NCBI GenBank assembly: GCA_035388825.1
Contig: DAOOQQ010000001.1
Location: 127,014 to 191,013 of the forward strand
From: MWAR01 sp035388825
GTDB lineage: Bacteria; Muiribacteriota; Ozemobacteria; Ozemobacterales; Ozemobacteraceae
Direction: 5' to 3'
DNA length: 64,000 nucleotides
A model generated the notes under the pieces. It ran no database searches. It worked only from the letters and a program-made list of their open reading frames with translations, and was not told where the DNA came from. The position numbers and the translations under genes are program-made. Shown piece by piece: positions 17,489-26,487 of the stretch. The stretch's first letter is position 1, and each line of letters starts with the position of its first letter.

Positions 17489-18634
17489 ATGAGAGACGCG
17501 CTTCTGGAACAGGCCCTCGCAGCCTTCATCGCCGAGCCCGGCCGTCCGGCCCTCGATGCCCTGCTCGCCGCGTCAGGGCCGTTCGTGGTCGATCAGGCGC
17601 GGTTCTGGCGCAGTTCACGGCTTTCGTTCATCGACCGGTGCCGCGAGCTGCTGACCGAGATGTTCCTGATCCTGATCGATGACGTGCGTACCGACCGCGC
17701 CGCCCACCCGGCTTCGATCCTGTCGTATCTGAGTCTGCGGCTGCGGCGGCTGACCCGCCCGGACCTGCCGAAGGATCTTCCCGGCGGCCTGCCCGACGAG
17801 CTTCCCGATGCCGGGCGGTGTTCCTTCACCCCGATGCGGCTCGATCTGGTGCGGGAGCTCACGCGGTGTACGCGCACAAGCCTTCTCCAGGAGGAAAACG
17901 CGACGATCCGCGAGCTCGAGTTCCTGTTCATCCACATTTCCCCGCATCTGGCAGGAATTTCCCGGTTTCTTGCCGCTTCGGCCGGGCAGAATCCCGAAAC
18001 GCGCGCCGAAGCCGACAAGAAGCGACACCAGTCATTCACGCGGGGGCTGCGTTCCCGGTATGACAATCTGCGTTCGGGGGACTGGCGCGACGTGGCCACC
18101 TGGTCGCACGGCGAGCGGAGTCATCTGGCCTGGAGCCTGATCAGCTTCACCAGGGTCGAGCGGAACCGCCTCGGCGATCAGCTTGCCGGCGGTCTCGATG
18201 CCTGGCGGGATGATCCCGACCCCTACCGGACCGAGATGTCCCGGGCCGCTCTCGTGGGGCCTGCGCTCGATTCCCTGGCGCCGCTGTACCGAGCTGTGCC
18301 GGGGGCGGCGCGGCGAGTGGTGCCGAAAGCCGCCGAGGCGGCTGCGCCTTACGGCGTCCCGCGGGAGGAGGAAAACCCTCTCGACCTCCTGCTGCACCCG
18401 GGGCTGGAATCCCGGCGCCGCGCCTCCGTGCCCCATATCGTCCGGCAGGCGGCGGCTTCCTACGGAGCGGCGCCCGCCGGTGAGGGCCCGACCGGGATGG
18501 AACGCGATGACGCCGCCGATGCCTACCGGCAAGCCGCGGATGCCGTCCGGATCTGGTTTCTCTCGATCGCCGACGGGGTTGCGATGCGGCCAGGGAGCAA
18601 GCGCCCCGAGCGGCGAGGCGGAGAATGCTCATGA
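17489..18634 (+). CDS. Unknown protein, possibly with a degenerate sigma-region-2-like segment
   Basis: A 381-residue soluble protein with no family I can name. Residues 40-95 (RELLTEMFLILIDD, then ILSYLSLRLRRLTRP) resemble the helical pattern of sigma70 region 2, but this is weak. The middle is rich in Arg and acidic residues. The C-terminal third (PREEENPLDLLLHPGLESRR) looks flexible. There are no membrane segments. GAGAGAGGCAG lies upstream of the ATG. The stop overlaps the ATG of the 45-residue peptide gene (ATGA), indicating translational coupling. It is divergent from the Cys-rich pair, which may be functionally linked. Confidence 0.55.
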   Translation: MRDALLEQALAAFIAEPGRPALDALLAASGPFVVDQARFWRSSRLSFIDRCRELLTEMFLILIDDVRTDRAAHPASILSYLSLRLRRLTRPDLPKDLPGGLPDELPDAGRCSFTPMRLDLVRELTRCTRTSLLQEENATIRELEFLFIHISPHLAGISRFLAASAGQNPETRAEADKKRHQSFTRGLRSRYDNLRSGDWRDVATWSHGERSHLAWSLISFTRVERNRLGDQLAGGLDAWRDDPDPYRTEMSRAALVGPALDSLAPLYRAVPGAARRVVPKAAEAAAPYGVPREEENPLDLLLHPGLESRRRASVPHIVRQAAASYGAAPAGEGPTGMERDDAADAYRQAADAVRIWFLSIADGVAMRPGSKRPERRGGECS

Positions 18635-18768
18635 CGCGCGGGCATCGGGCGGGAACCTGCGGCTGCGGTGCGTTGCTTCTCGCCCTGATCCTCGTGCCGG
18701 TCATTTCGGCGAATCCCTTTCTCGGCTTCATCATCCTCGTCTTTCTCCTCGGCTCATCGAGAAAGTGA
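18631..18768 (+). CDS. 45-residue membrane peptide
   Basis: A short gene beginning with an ATG that overlaps the preceding stop (ATGA). The product starts MTRGHRAGTCGCGALLLAL and contains two short hydrophobic stretches (ALLLALILVPVISA and FLGFIILVFLLG) separated by NP, ending GSSRK. The overlap and strongly hydrophobic composition support a real coupled small protein rather than chance, but no homology can be claimed. Confidence 0.45.
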   Translation: MTRGHRAGTCGCGALLLALILVPVISANPFLGFIILVFLLGSSRK

Positions 18769-18824
18769 AAAGGTGATAGAATGATCGCCCCTTCCCGGGG
18801 AATTCGCAGAAAGAACCGTGTCTC

Positions 18825-20837
18825 ATGACTCTGTCCGCCGGCAGTATCGTCGAGTTCGAAACCCGCGAGCGTTCGCCCGTCATGGGCGTCGTTCTCTCCG
18901 TGACGTCGAAGGGTGTCCGCGTGCTGCTCGCCAATCGCAAGGAGACCACGGTCACCGAGCGCAGCATCCTTCACTCCGGCGGCCCCGCGCGGGTCGGGAC
19001 CGGAAATCTCGATGCGGCCTGCGAAGGTGCGCAGCGGATCGACCAGCGCCGCGACGAACTGGCGGCGGGGATCGACCTGGCAGGGCTGCATGGGCTGCTG
19101 GCCGAGGATCCGCGTTCCTACGCGCTGCGCGAACTGGCCGAGTTCCTGGCCAGCCCCGCGGATGACGACTTCGAAGCCGCGCTGCTGCGCCGTCTCCTGT
19201 CCGACCCCTGGTATTTCAAGGCGCGCAAGGAAGGCTGGACACCGGTTCCGGTGGCCGAGGCCGAAGCCGCGCTTGCGCGGGAGCGCAAACGTCTCGAGCA
19301 GGAACGCGAGGATGAAGAGCTCGTCATGGCCCTGAAACAAGCGCCGCACCCCGGGCAGCCGCTTTCCGAGCCGATTATGAAGAACCTCGAGCATCTGGTC
19401 CAGGCGGCGGTTTTTGGCGCCGAGGCGTCCGTGCCGAAGCGCATCTGGGATGTTCTCGAACGTGCCGGCATCGGCCAGGAGCGCAAACTGTGCGCGTATC
19501 TGGCACGGATCGGCGTTTTCACACCTGACGAGAATCTGCTGCTGCGCCGATACCGCATTCCTACAGGGTTTTCCGAGGAGACGCTTGGTGCCGCCCGGGA
19601 AGTTGCGGCTCTCCCCGCCGATCCGGCCGGCCGGCGCGATCGCCGCGGGGTCTCGACGTGGGCCATCGACTCCGAGGGGACACTCGATCGCGACGACGCG
19701 TTCTCGATCTCACCGGACCGCGACGACGGTCTGATCCTCGAAGTGCACATTGCCGACCCGGTCTCGTTCATCGCTCCAGGCTCGATTCTCGAACGAGAGG
19801 CCTGTCGTCGGGGCGCCACCCTGTATCTGCCGGACGGCAACATCCCCATGCTGCCTCCGCTGCTTTCGGAGGGGGCGCTCGGGCTCAATCAGGATGCGGA
19901 CCGGCATGCGCTGACGGTGCGGATGCATTTCGGCCCGGCCGGGGAAACGATCTCGTCGGTGATCGAATCCACCGTGATCCGGGTCACCCACGCGACGGAT
20001 TACCTGTCGGCCGACGCCCTGCTTGCCGCAGGGGATGGAGAACTCGCAGCCGCCGTGCGGCTGGCCGGCCTTTTACGCGACCGGCGCCGGCGGAACGGGG
20101 CGATGATCTTCGAGCGCCAGCCCGAGCGCAAGATTTCCCTCGACGGCGACCGGGTCTGTTTCGCCTGGCGGCCTTCCGACAGCCCGACGCAGGAGATGAT
20201 CGCGGAGTTCATGATCTGGGCGAACCACGTGGCGGCCACCTGGTGCCGTGAGCGCGAGATTGCCTGCCTGTACCGCATCCAGGACGCCCCTGACGAACCG
20301 GTGCCGGTGCCCGAGCGGTTCGAGCCGGTGGGGTTTTTCGCCGCCCTTCGCCGGTTCAAGAAAACCGTCGTCACCGTTCAGGCCGGCAGCCATCACGCGC
20401 TCGGCATCGACGGATACTGCCAGATCACCTCGCCTCTCCGGCGGTATGGGGATTTCCTGCTCCACCGGCAGATCCGGGCCGTGCTGGCGGGCGGGCCTCC
20501 GGCCTTCGACCGGGCCGGCCTCGAACAGGCGGCGATGATGGCCGAAGAAGCCGTCCGCACCAGTGACGAAGTCATGAAAAATCGTGAGTGGTATTATATG
20601 TTGAAATATTTGAAGCAGGAGCAGGTCGAAGGGCGCGACACCTCGCCCGGGATCGTGGCCGAGACGGGAAACAACGATCTGACCGTCTATGTCGAGCGGC
20701 TGGGCGAGTTCCGGCACACCCGGAAGCCCGCATTCGACGTTGCGCCCGGACAGCGGCTCACGGTGCGGTTCCGGCAGATCGACCCGTTCGACGGCATCCT
20801 GCGGTTCGATCTGGAGCAGACGCATGAGACGTCCTGA
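18825..20837 (+). CDS. RNase II/R-family 3'-5' exoribonuclease
   Basis: A 670-residue processive exoribonuclease of the RNB family, degrading RNA in the cytoplasm. The catalytic core signature AIDSEGTLDRDDAFSIS provides the metal-binding Asp cluster near residue 290. Conserved downstream blocks include EMIAEFMIWANH, YCQITSPLRRYGDFLLHRQ (the SPLRRY RNB motif) and a short C-terminal S1/OB-like end (VERLGEFRHTRK...). The N-terminal 270 residues carry a small beta domain (MTLSAGSIVEFETRERSP) and helical region, as in cyanobacterial/plastid RNase II relatives rather than enteric Rnb. An AT-rich island with one ATA-N8-TAT site encodes WYYMLKYLKQE. The gene overlaps pdxA by 14 bases. Confidence 0.88.
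   Translation: MTLSAGSIVEFETRERSPVMGVVLSVTSKGVRVLLANRKETTVTERSILHSGGPARVGTGNLDAACEGAQRIDQRRDELAAGIDLAGLHGLLAEDPRSYALRELAEFLASPADDDFEAALLRRLLSDPWYFKARKEGWTPVPVAEAEAALARERKRLEQEREDEELVMALKQAPHPGQPLSEPIMKNLEHLVQAAVFGAEASVPKRIWDVLERAGIGQERKLCAYLARIGVFTPDENLLLRRYRIPTGFSEETLGAAREVAALPADPAGRRDRRGVSTWAIDSEGTLDRDDAFSISPDRDDGLILEVHIADPVSFIAPGSILEREACRRGATLYLPDGNIPMLPPLLSEGALGLNQDADRHALTVRMHFGPAGETISSVIESTVIRVTHATDYLSADALLAAGDGELAAAVRLAGLLRDRRRRNGAMIFERQPERKISLDGDRVCFAWRPSDSPTQEMIAEFMIWANHVAATWCREREIACLYRIQDAPDEPVPVPERFEPVGFFAALRRFKKTVVTVQAGSHHALGIDGYCQITSPLRRYGDFLLHRQIRAVLAGGPPAFDRAGLEQAAMMAEEAVRTSDEVMKNREWYYMLKYLKQEQVEGRDTSPGIVAETGNNDLTVYVERLGEFRHTRKPAFDVAPGQRLTVRFRQIDPFDGILRFDLEQTHETS
20596..20609. 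repeat. ATA-N8-TAT site 7
   Basis: Spacer TGTTGAAA, in the RNase gene (TAT ATG TTG AAA TAT TTG). Confidence 0.6.
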
Positions 20838-21840
20838 GCGGGGCCAGGTTTCCGTCCGGCCGCGTCTGGCCCTCACCCTCGGTGATCCCTGCGGCATCGG
20901 ACCCGAAATCACGGCGAAAGCCCTTGCCGGGCTGTCGGCCCGCGTCCTGGACCGGCTCGTGATCGTCGGCTCCAAAGTGGCTCTCGAGGCCGCATTCCGG
21001 CTGATTGGCGGTTCCCCACCCCGCTGGATCCCTGTTTCCCGTGACGGCGGATTCGATGCGACGGTCCCCGGGGTGAAGCTTCTCGACACGGAACACCCCG
21101 GCCCGTTCCCGCCCGGAGCCATCTGCCGAGTCGGCGGGGAAGCGGCGATCGCGGCGGTCGAGGCGGCCCACGCTCTGTGCGCCGCGGGGGTCTGCGCCGG
21201 CATGGTCACCGGTCCGATCGGCAAAGAAGCGATCCGCCTCGCCGGTTCCCGGTTTTCGGGCCACACCGACATGCTGTGCGCCCTCGCCGGCGTGCCCGAC
21301 ACCCGGATGGCGATGATCTGGGGCCGGTTCCGGGTCGCGATGACGACGCTGCACGTCGCCTGGCGGGATGTTCCCGCCCTGCTGACGCCCGAGTCGGTGT
21401 ACGAGACGATCCGTCTGGTTCACAAGTCGGCCGCCTCGGCGCGCCTTCCGCATCCCCGCATCCGGGTCGCGGGGCTGAACCCCCACGCGGGCGAACACGG
21501 CCTGTTCGGCGACGAGGAACGGCGTGCTATCGTTCCAGCTATAGAAAAATTCCGGCGGGTGAACCCCTGCGTCGAAGGGCCGGTTCCGGCCGACAGCCTG
21601 TTCAAGGCCGAATACCGGCGCACCACCGACTGGTTCGTCGCCCAGACCCACGACCAGGGGCTGATCGCGATCAAAGCCTTCGGCGGGATCCGGTGCGTGA
21701 ACGTCACGCTCGGCCTTCCCTACGTGCGTACCTCCGTCGGCCACGGGACGGCTTACGACATCGCGGGATGCGGGAGTGCCGACCATCGGGGCCTCCTCGC
21801 CGCCGTGCGCGAGGCGGAGCGGCTCGTCGCGCGGCGCTGA
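20824..21840 (+). CDS. pdxA: 4-hydroxythreonine-4-phosphate dehydrogenase (PdxA family)
   Basis: A 338-residue NAD-dependent decarboxylating dehydrogenase of pyridoxal 5'-phosphate synthesis, or a PdxA2-type paralogue acting on phosphorylated tetronates. Visible family blocks are LTLGDPCGIGPEIT, GPIGKEAI, FSGHTDML (metal His), LHVAWRDVP, GLNPHAGEHGLFGDEE (metal His), GPVPADSLF, THDQGLIAIKAFGG (metal His) and GLPYVRTSVGHGTAYDIAG. The usual SVDHGTA reads SVGHGTA here. The ATG at 20824 lies inside the end of the RNase gene; the frame extends upstream without family similarity. No other vitamin B6 gene is nearby, so the exact substrate is open. Confidence 0.88.
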   Translation: MRRPERGQVSVRPRLALTLGDPCGIGPEITAKALAGLSARVLDRLVIVGSKVALEAAFRLIGGSPPRWIPVSRDGGFDATVPGVKLLDTEHPGPFPPGAICRVGGEAAIAAVEAAHALCAAGVCAGMVTGPIGKEAIRLAGSRFSGHTDMLCALAGVPDTRMAMIWGRFRVAMTTLHVAWRDVPALLTPESVYETIRLVHKSAASARLPHPRIRVAGLNPHAGEHGLFGDEERRAIVPAIEKFRRVNPCVEGPVPADSLFKAEYRRTTDWFVAQTHDQGLIAIKAFGGIRCVNVTLGLPYVRTSVGHGTAYDIAGCGSADHRGLLAAVREAERLVARR

Positions 21841-21861
21841 GCCGCAGAAAGCGAACGACAT

Positions 21862-23235
21862 ATGTCGATCCTGGTTCAGGGAAGCGTCCGGCGGACGCTG
21901 TTCCGGATGGCGTTTCCGATGCTTGCCGGAACGTTCGCGATGAATGCCTACAACCTCGCCGACACCTGGTTCGTCGCGAAGCTGGGAACGCTGCCGCTTG
22001 CCGCGATGGGCTTTTCCTTCCCCGTCGTCATGCTGCTGACGTTCATGGCAGGCGGCATCGGCACCGGGGTCACGACGCTGGCTTCCCATGCCCTCGGCCG
22101 GAAGGACCGGCCGCTGGCCGCCCGGATCGTCACGCATGGTTTCCTGCTGACCATGCTGGTTTCCGGCGTGATGTCGGTCGCCGGCTACCTGAGTATCGAG
22201 CCCGTTTTCACCCGGCTCGGGGCCGATGCGGCGACGCTGCCGCTGATCGGCGAATACATGCGCACCTGGTATCTGGGAGCGGTGTTCATGGCTCTGCCCA
22301 TGATGGGAAACGGCATCCTGATCGCGTTGGGCGACTCGGTTTCGGCCGGCCGCTTCATGATGCTCGGGACGCTTCTCAACGTCGTTCTCGACCCGATCAT
22401 GATCTTCGGCTTTCTCGGGTTTCCGGCGCTCGGCATCTTCGGCGCGGCTCTGGCGACGGTCTTCTCGCAGGCCGTTTCGACGGCGTGGCTGTTCTGGCTG
22501 CTGATCCGGAAGCACCGTCTTCTCTGTCTCGAAGCCTGGCATGCCGGCCCGGTCGGCGAGTCGTGGTGGCGCATTCTCGGGTTTGCCGTGCCGAGCATCA
22601 TCAGCATGGTGCTGATGCCCGTCTCCTCGGCCGTGATCACCCATCTGCTCAGCCGGTTCGGCCCCGAGGCCGTGGCTGCGGGCGGGGCGGCGGGCCGCGT
22701 CGAATCCTTCGCGTTCGTCATCCCGATGGCGCTCGGGATTTCCCTGACGCCGTTCATGAGCCAGAACTTCGGCGCCGGCCGGCTCGACCGCATCGGGGAA
22801 GCGAAAAGCCTGGCTGTGCGGTTCGCCCTGGCCTACGGGGCCCTGATCGCGGTGCTCTTCGCCCTCGGGGCACCCGTTCTTGCGGCGATCTTCACGAAGG
22901 ATGCGAAGGTGACCGAGATCCTGACGCTGTATGTGAGCATCATCCCGTTCGGCTACGGCATGATGGAAGTGCACCGCTACTGCGGATTTATATTTACTGG
23001 TATGCAAAGGCCCGTGCTGGCCACGGTGCTCAATACCGTCCGGGTGCTCGGCCTCCTGATTCCGCTCTCCTGGGCCGGCGCCCGGTATGCCGGCATCCTC
23101 GGCATCTTCACGGGCCGGCTGATCACCGATCTCACGGTCGGTCTCATCGGCCTCTTCTGGGTCACCCGCGTTCTCCGAGGTGTTTCCCGTCGGCCGGCAC
23201 CGCTTGGGGCGGCAATACCGGCGTTGGATGAATGA
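21862..23235 (+). CDS. MATE-family multidrug/Na+ (H+) antiporter
   Basis: A 457-residue inner-membrane exporter with about 12 transmembrane segments. The start MSILVQGSVRRTLFRMAFPMLAGTF and the MNAYNLADTWFVAKLG block are typical of the MATE first helices. The second half repeats the pattern (PSIISMVLMPVSSAVITHLL ... FVIPMALGISLTPFMSQNFGAGR), matching the pseudo-symmetric fold. It follows pdxA by 21 bases. A short AT-rich patch with the rare codon ATA encodes CGFIFTGMQRP and contains an ATA-N8-TAT site. The substrate cannot be told from sequence. Confidence 0.9.
   Translation: MSILVQGSVRRTLFRMAFPMLAGTFAMNAYNLADTWFVAKLGTLPLAAMGFSFPVVMLLTFMAGGIGTGVTTLASHALGRKDRPLAARIVTHGFLLTMLVSGVMSVAGYLSIEPVFTRLGADAATLPLIGEYMRTWYLGAVFMALPMMGNGILIALGDSVSAGRFMMLGTLLNVVLDPIMIFGFLGFPALGIFGAALATVFSQAVSTAWLFWLLIRKHRLLCLEAWHAGPVGESWWRILGFAVPSIISMVLMPVSSAVITHLLSRFGPEAVAAGGAAGRVESFAFVIPMALGISLTPFMSQNFGAGRLDRIGEAKSLAVRFALAYGALIAVLFALGAPVLAAIFTKDAKVTEILTLYVSIIPFGYGMMEVHRYCGFIFTGMQRPVLATVLNTVRVLGLLIPLSWAGARYAGILGIFTGRLITDLTVGLIGLFWVTRVLRGVSRRPAPLGAAIPALDE
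22990..23003. repeat. ATA-N8-TAT site 8
   Basis: Spacer TTTACTGG, in the MATE gene; uses the rare codon ATA (ATA TTT ACT GGT ATG). Confidence 0.6.
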
Positions 23236-23352
23236 GCCTTCCGGGTCGTTCATGGCCGCTCGGCTTCTGCATAATTTGTGTGACGCGGTGAGTCTCTCGG
23301 ACGCTGCGCAGCGGTTCGAAGGACGCACGAGCCCGTCGGGTGGAGTTGCTTC

Positions 23353-23381
23353 TTGTCCCTCCGGCGGGATTCTCCGATAGT
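23353..23381 (+). promoter_or_regulatory. Candidate promoter of the 23414 gene
   Basis: TTGTCC, a 17-base spacer, then GATAGT, 32 bases before the start codon. Confidence 0.5.
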
Positions 23382-23413
23382 GGAGAGAGAGATTTCTTTC
23401 CCAGGAGGCACCC

Positions 23414-24238
23414 ATGAGGATTACCCTGCGTTTTCTGCTGATGATCGCCCTTTGCGCCGTATTCCTGCCGTCCGCCGCGTGGGCCGAAACCGTTTCCCAG
23501 AGCTTCGAGCACAAGCTCGGCATGAACCAGGCGGCCCAGAGCTGGGAACACCGCATCGATCTGCCCGACGCCCTGGCGCAGCAGGGGAAGTCGTTCTTCC
23601 GCCGCACGCTTTCGCTTTCCGGCAAGCTCGTGATCGAGCGGGAAGAGCTGACCGCAACCTACTACTACATCCGCGTCCATCTGCCCAAGGCCTTCTTCGG
23701 CAGCAAAGGCGCGGTGACGGTGCAGCTCGAGGCCGTCGGGAATCTGCCTCCCTGCGCCCCTGTGGCCCGCCCGACCGGCCTCGCGCTCGCGAAGAACAGC
23801 GACCCGACCGCTCCGACCTTCGCCTGGAACGGGCTCGGCAAGTATGCCGCGGTTTCCCTGTATGATGTGACGGCGAATGCGACGGTGTTCGAACGCATCG
23901 TGGTCGGCGCCCGCACCTGCTCGATGGATGAAGGCCGGCTCGCGGTCGGGCATCATTTCAAATGGGCCGTGTGCGAAAGCGACGAGTGCGCCCGCTACTC
24001 GCCCGAGGCGCAGGCCGGCTTCCGGCTCGAGCTGCGCACCGAGCGGTGCTGGACCTGCAACGGGTACGGCTGGGTCCGGTGCAACACCTGCAACGGCACG
24101 GGCATCATCGTCACCCAGGGCCAGAACGGGCAGCCCGTCCAGACGGTCTGCTCCTGGTGCCATGGAACGGGCCGCCAGACCTGCACCCTGTGCAACGGCA
24201 CCGGCCGCCTCGAACGCCCCGTTGCCATTCCTGAATGA
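23414..24238 (+). CDS. Secreted protein with DnaJ-type zinc-finger repeats
   Basis: A 274-residue exported protein. A signal peptide (MRITLRFLLMIALCAVFLPSAAWAE) leads into a region of unknown fold (residues 25-205, containing PTGLALAKNSDPTAPTFAWN). The C-terminus then has four CxxCxGxG-type motifs (CWTCNGYG, CNTCNGTG, CSWCHGTG, CTLCNGTG), the pattern that binds two zinc ions in DnaJ. Outside the cytoplasm this module probably acts as a structural or thiol/zinc site, not with DnaK. A good AGGAGG precedes the ATG. The gene stands alone between a promoter and a terminator. Confidence 0.7.
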   Translation: MRITLRFLLMIALCAVFLPSAAWAETVSQSFEHKLGMNQAAQSWEHRIDLPDALAQQGKSFFRRTLSLSGKLVIEREELTATYYYIRVHLPKAFFGSKGAVTVQLEAVGNLPPCAPVARPTGLALAKNSDPTAPTFAWNGLGKYAAVSLYDVTANATVFERIVVGARTCSMDEGRLAVGHHFKWAVCESDECARYSPEAQAGFRLELRTERCWTCNGYGWVRCNTCNGTGIIVTQGQNGQPVQTVCSWCHGTGRQTCTLCNGTGRLERPVAIPE

Positions 24239-24251
24239 TACGATAAAATAT
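24238..24251. repeat. ATA-N8-TAT site 9
   Basis: Spacer CGATAAAA, starting at the last base of the 23414 gene's stop codon and just upstream of its terminator. Confidence 0.55.
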
Positions 24252-24264
24252 AGAATTTATCCGT

Positions 24265-24300
24265 CGCCCTCCGGCTTCTGCCGGGGGGCGTCGTGTTTCT
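24265..24300 (+). terminator. Intrinsic terminator after the 23414 gene
   Basis: An 11-bp GC-rich stem (one G-T pair) around a TTCT loop at 24265-24290, followed by TCGTGTTTCT. It lies 26 bases after the stop codon. Confidence 0.55.
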
Positions 24301-24349
24301 GCCTGCTTCCTGTGTTACACTGGGGGCCAATCCGCAGGAGGCGACACGC

Positions 24350-24829
24350 ATGACATACGAAGAACTGGCGATGGAACTCGAACGGCTGTTTCCCGGGGTG
24401 CTGGAAAAAGCCTCCGCCGAAGATGCGCGCGAGCTCCGGTCGCTCGAGCTGCCCCAGGAGCTGAAAGCCTTTTACGCGAAACGCGGGCCGAAATCCGAGC
24501 TGGCGATCGGCCGGTTCCGAATGCCGACGGTTTCGGGCCTGATCGATCTCAACGTCTGGGACGAGACCGGCGAGGCGCTGTATGGGCTCGGCCTGAGCGT
24601 GGTCGGCCGGACCGCGGATGGCGGCTACGTCTGCCTGGACATGGCCGGAGCCAACAGCGCCGGCAGCAACGATGTCCTGCTGGCGCCGGCCGATATCGAG
24701 CCGGCGGGCATGGATCTGAAGAAGGCGCGCGCGGCGATGAAATTCCAGGCGGCCGGTCTCGGGGAGCTGCTTTCGAAAGAGCTGGCCTTCTGCCGGAAGG
24801 CGCAGACCGCCGGGAAAAAAGGCAGATGA
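24350..24829 (+). CDS. SUKH/SMI1-KNR4-like protein
   Basis: A 159-residue cytoplasmic protein. The arrangement LPQELKAFYAKRGPKSELAIGRFRMPTV, then LSVVGRTADGGYVCLDM, fits the SMI1/KNR4 (SUKH) fold, whose members include toxin-immunity proteins and general protein-binding domains. No toxin gene is adjacent, so an immunity role is not supported here. ATG 24350 has AGGAGG 8-9 bases upstream; the earlier in-frame start at 24293 lies within the preceding hairpin. The C-terminus is a short basic helix. It converges on the LysM/beta-barrel gene with a terminator between. Confidence 0.6.
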   Translation: MTYEELAMELERLFPGVLEKASAEDARELRSLELPQELKAFYAKRGPKSELAIGRFRMPTVSGLIDLNVWDETGEALYGLGLSVVGRTADGGYVCLDMAGANSAGSNDVLLAPADIEPAGMDLKKARAAMKFQAAGLGELLSKELAFCRKAQTAGKKGR

Positions 24830-24866
24830 AAAAAAGAACCGGGGCGATCCGATGGGATCGCCCCGG
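24829..24866 (-). terminator. Strong intrinsic terminator of the LysM/beta-barrel gene
   Basis: A perfect 12-bp stem (CCGGGGCGATCC paired with GGATCGCCCCGG) around a 4-base loop at 24839-24866. On the minus strand it is followed by TTCTTTTTTTC. It may also stop plus-strand transcription. Confidence 0.85.
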
Positions 24867-24892
24867 TGGCTTCCGGTGTATCCGGGCCCGCG

Positions 24893-26281
24893 TCAGTAGT
24901 GATACTGCAGCTGGCCCTCGAGCCGGTAGTCGTAGCCGAAGAACATGTCATTGCTGAGCGCGATCGGCGCCGCGAGCGAGACGGCCATGCCGGGCTTCAC
25001 GAAATACCGCAGGCCGAGGGTGAGGTCGGTGCTCCGGCCGTTGTTCACACGGTTGTAGGCATTCACTTCGCCCATGAAAGTGAACGACTCGTTCGCCGCA
25101 TACTCGAAGCCGACGTTCACGAAGACGCCCTCGTGGGCCGTGTTCCCCGAACTGGCTTCGTAGCCGCAGTTGAGGTGGAAGTTCCCGCCCTCCTTGCGTT
25201 TGGTCGAGACGCCGCCGAACAGCTCCCAGGCGTTGTCGCTCTCGTCGTTGCCGATCCTTCGATCGCTGGTCGGGAAGATCGCACCGAAGCCGAGACACGA
25301 GGCCATGTTTTCGTTCTGTGACGAGAACTTCAGCCGCAGCGAAGCATCGCCCATGCCGGAGTCCTCGCCGTCGCGGAAGTTGTAGGTGATCGGCGCGAAG
25401 ATGTCGTAGGACTCGAAGGGAAGCTGCAGGCCGAACTCGAAATCCTCCGCCGAGTAGGTGAGAGCGATCGGGAACTGGTAATAGTCCCCGTCTTCCCCGT
25501 TCACCAGACGGGTGCCGTCGCGCTTGACGATCTTGTTCCAGACGACGCCGAAGCCCGTCGAGAACTTCCCCTTGCCGAGCGGGTAGGCGGCCATCGTGTG
25601 CATGAGGCCCGTCATGCCCTCGAGGTTGACCATGCGGCGCGAGTCGTCATCCTTCTTTTCGGTGCCGGGCAGGATGACCTGCGGCAGCCCCTTGTCAGAA
25701 TACAGGACCTGGTCGTTCCCGCCCGACACCGGCGGCAACTGGAGAGCCGGCGGTGTTTCAACCGGTGTCTCGACCGCGGGGGCACGGTAGGTGCGGGTCT
25801 TGCGCGCGCGCTTCGTGACGCCCTTCCCGAGGGAGGGGATCCGGAGCACGCGGCCGACCTTCAGCGAGGCCGGGTTGCTGATGCCGTTGGCCGATGCGAT
25901 CTTCTTCCAGTATTTCGTCGTGCCGAAGAACTTGCGCGAGATCGAGCCGAGCGTGTCGCCCTTCCGGACGGTATAGCTCTGCGAGCCGCCGGAGCTCGAG
26001 GGGGCCGCCTCGGTCGGCGTATCCTCCTCCATGCCGTCGGCTTCGATCGAAAGGTCGGGGGTGTCCCCCGAGACGAAGGCGATCGACTCGTCATCCCCAC
26101 CCGAGCCGCTCATGCCGAGCGTACCCGGGTCGATGAGCGGGACGTCGGGAGCGGGCGGCGCGGTCGAGATCGTGTCGAGCTCGTACGCGTTGGGATACTC
26201 CTGCGCCGCCAGGGGAGAAGCCTGGAGGTGCAGGGCGAGAAGGCCAGAGAGCAGCAGGAGGCTGAGTGTGCGGTTTGTCAT
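24893..26281 (-). CDS. LysM domain plus outer-membrane beta-barrel protein
   Basis: A 462-residue envelope protein. A signal peptide (MTNRTLSLLLLSGLLALHLQASPLAAQ) is followed by a low-complexity acidic linker and a LysM peptidoglycan-binding motif near residue 105 (SYTVRKGDTLGSISRKFFGT ... LKVGRVLRIP). A Pro/Arg linker follows, then about 260 residues of alternating strands (LGKGKFSTGFGVVWNKIVK, FEFGLQLPFESYDIFAPITY, FTFMGEVNAYNRVNN) ending with an aromatic residue (LQYHY). This is the layout of a transmembrane beta-barrel tethered to peptidoglycan. The frame begins 9 codons earlier, but ATG 26281 starts the signal peptide. It is monocistronic with a strong terminator. The transported substrate, if any, is unknown. 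Confidence 0.8.
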   Translation of the reverse strand: MTNRTLSLLLLSGLLALHLQASPLAAQEYPNAYELDTISTAPPAPDVPLIDPGTLGMSGSGGDDESIAFVSGDTPDLSIEADGMEEDTPTEAAPSSSGGSQSYTVRKGDTLGSISRKFFGTTKYWKKIASANGISNPASLKVGRVLRIPSLGKGVTKRARKTRTYRAPAVETPVETPPALQLPPVSGGNDQVLYSDKGLPQVILPGTEKKDDDSRRMVNLEGMTGLMHTMAAYPLGKGKFSTGFGVVWNKIVKRDGTRLVNGEDGDYYQFPIALTYSAEDFEFGLQLPFESYDIFAPITYNFRDGEDSGMGDASLRLKFSSQNENMASCLGFGAIFPTSDRRIGNDESDNAWELFGGVSTKRKEGGNFHLNCGYEASSGNTAHEGVFVNVGFEYAANESFTFMGEVNAYNRVNNGRSTDLTLGLRYFVKPGMAVSLAAPIALSNDMFFGYDYRLEGQLQYHY

Positions 26282-26417
26282 GGAGGGCCGTTCCTTTCCG
26301 CTGGTCACCGGTGCGCCGCTCCGAGGGCGGGCGTCGCGCCGAACGATAAGATTCCAGTTCTGTCATCGGCGCGAGGTGGCGAAATCTTGAGCGATTTCCG
26401 TGCAGCGGCTCGCAGGT

Positions 26418-26446
26418 TTGACTCGACTGCAGGCGTGTGCTAGAGT
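26418..26446 (+). promoter_or_regulatory. Promoter of the PhoH-pilin operon
   Basis: TTGACT, a 17-base spacer and TAGAGT, 41 bases upstream of the phoH GTG start. Confidence 0.6.
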
Positions 26447-26487
26447 GCAGGCTGATCTACAGCCTTCTCACAAAGGACGGCCCACAC

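Noticed and set aside
20758..23625. 955-residue open frame antisense to pdxA and the MATE gene
   Set aside because: Antisense shadow of two clear genes, with Arg/Gly/Asp-rich, domain-free sequence.
24350..24829. SUKH-like protein as an immunity gene of a toxin system
   Set aside because: No polymorphic toxin, secretion marker or second immunity gene lies nearby.
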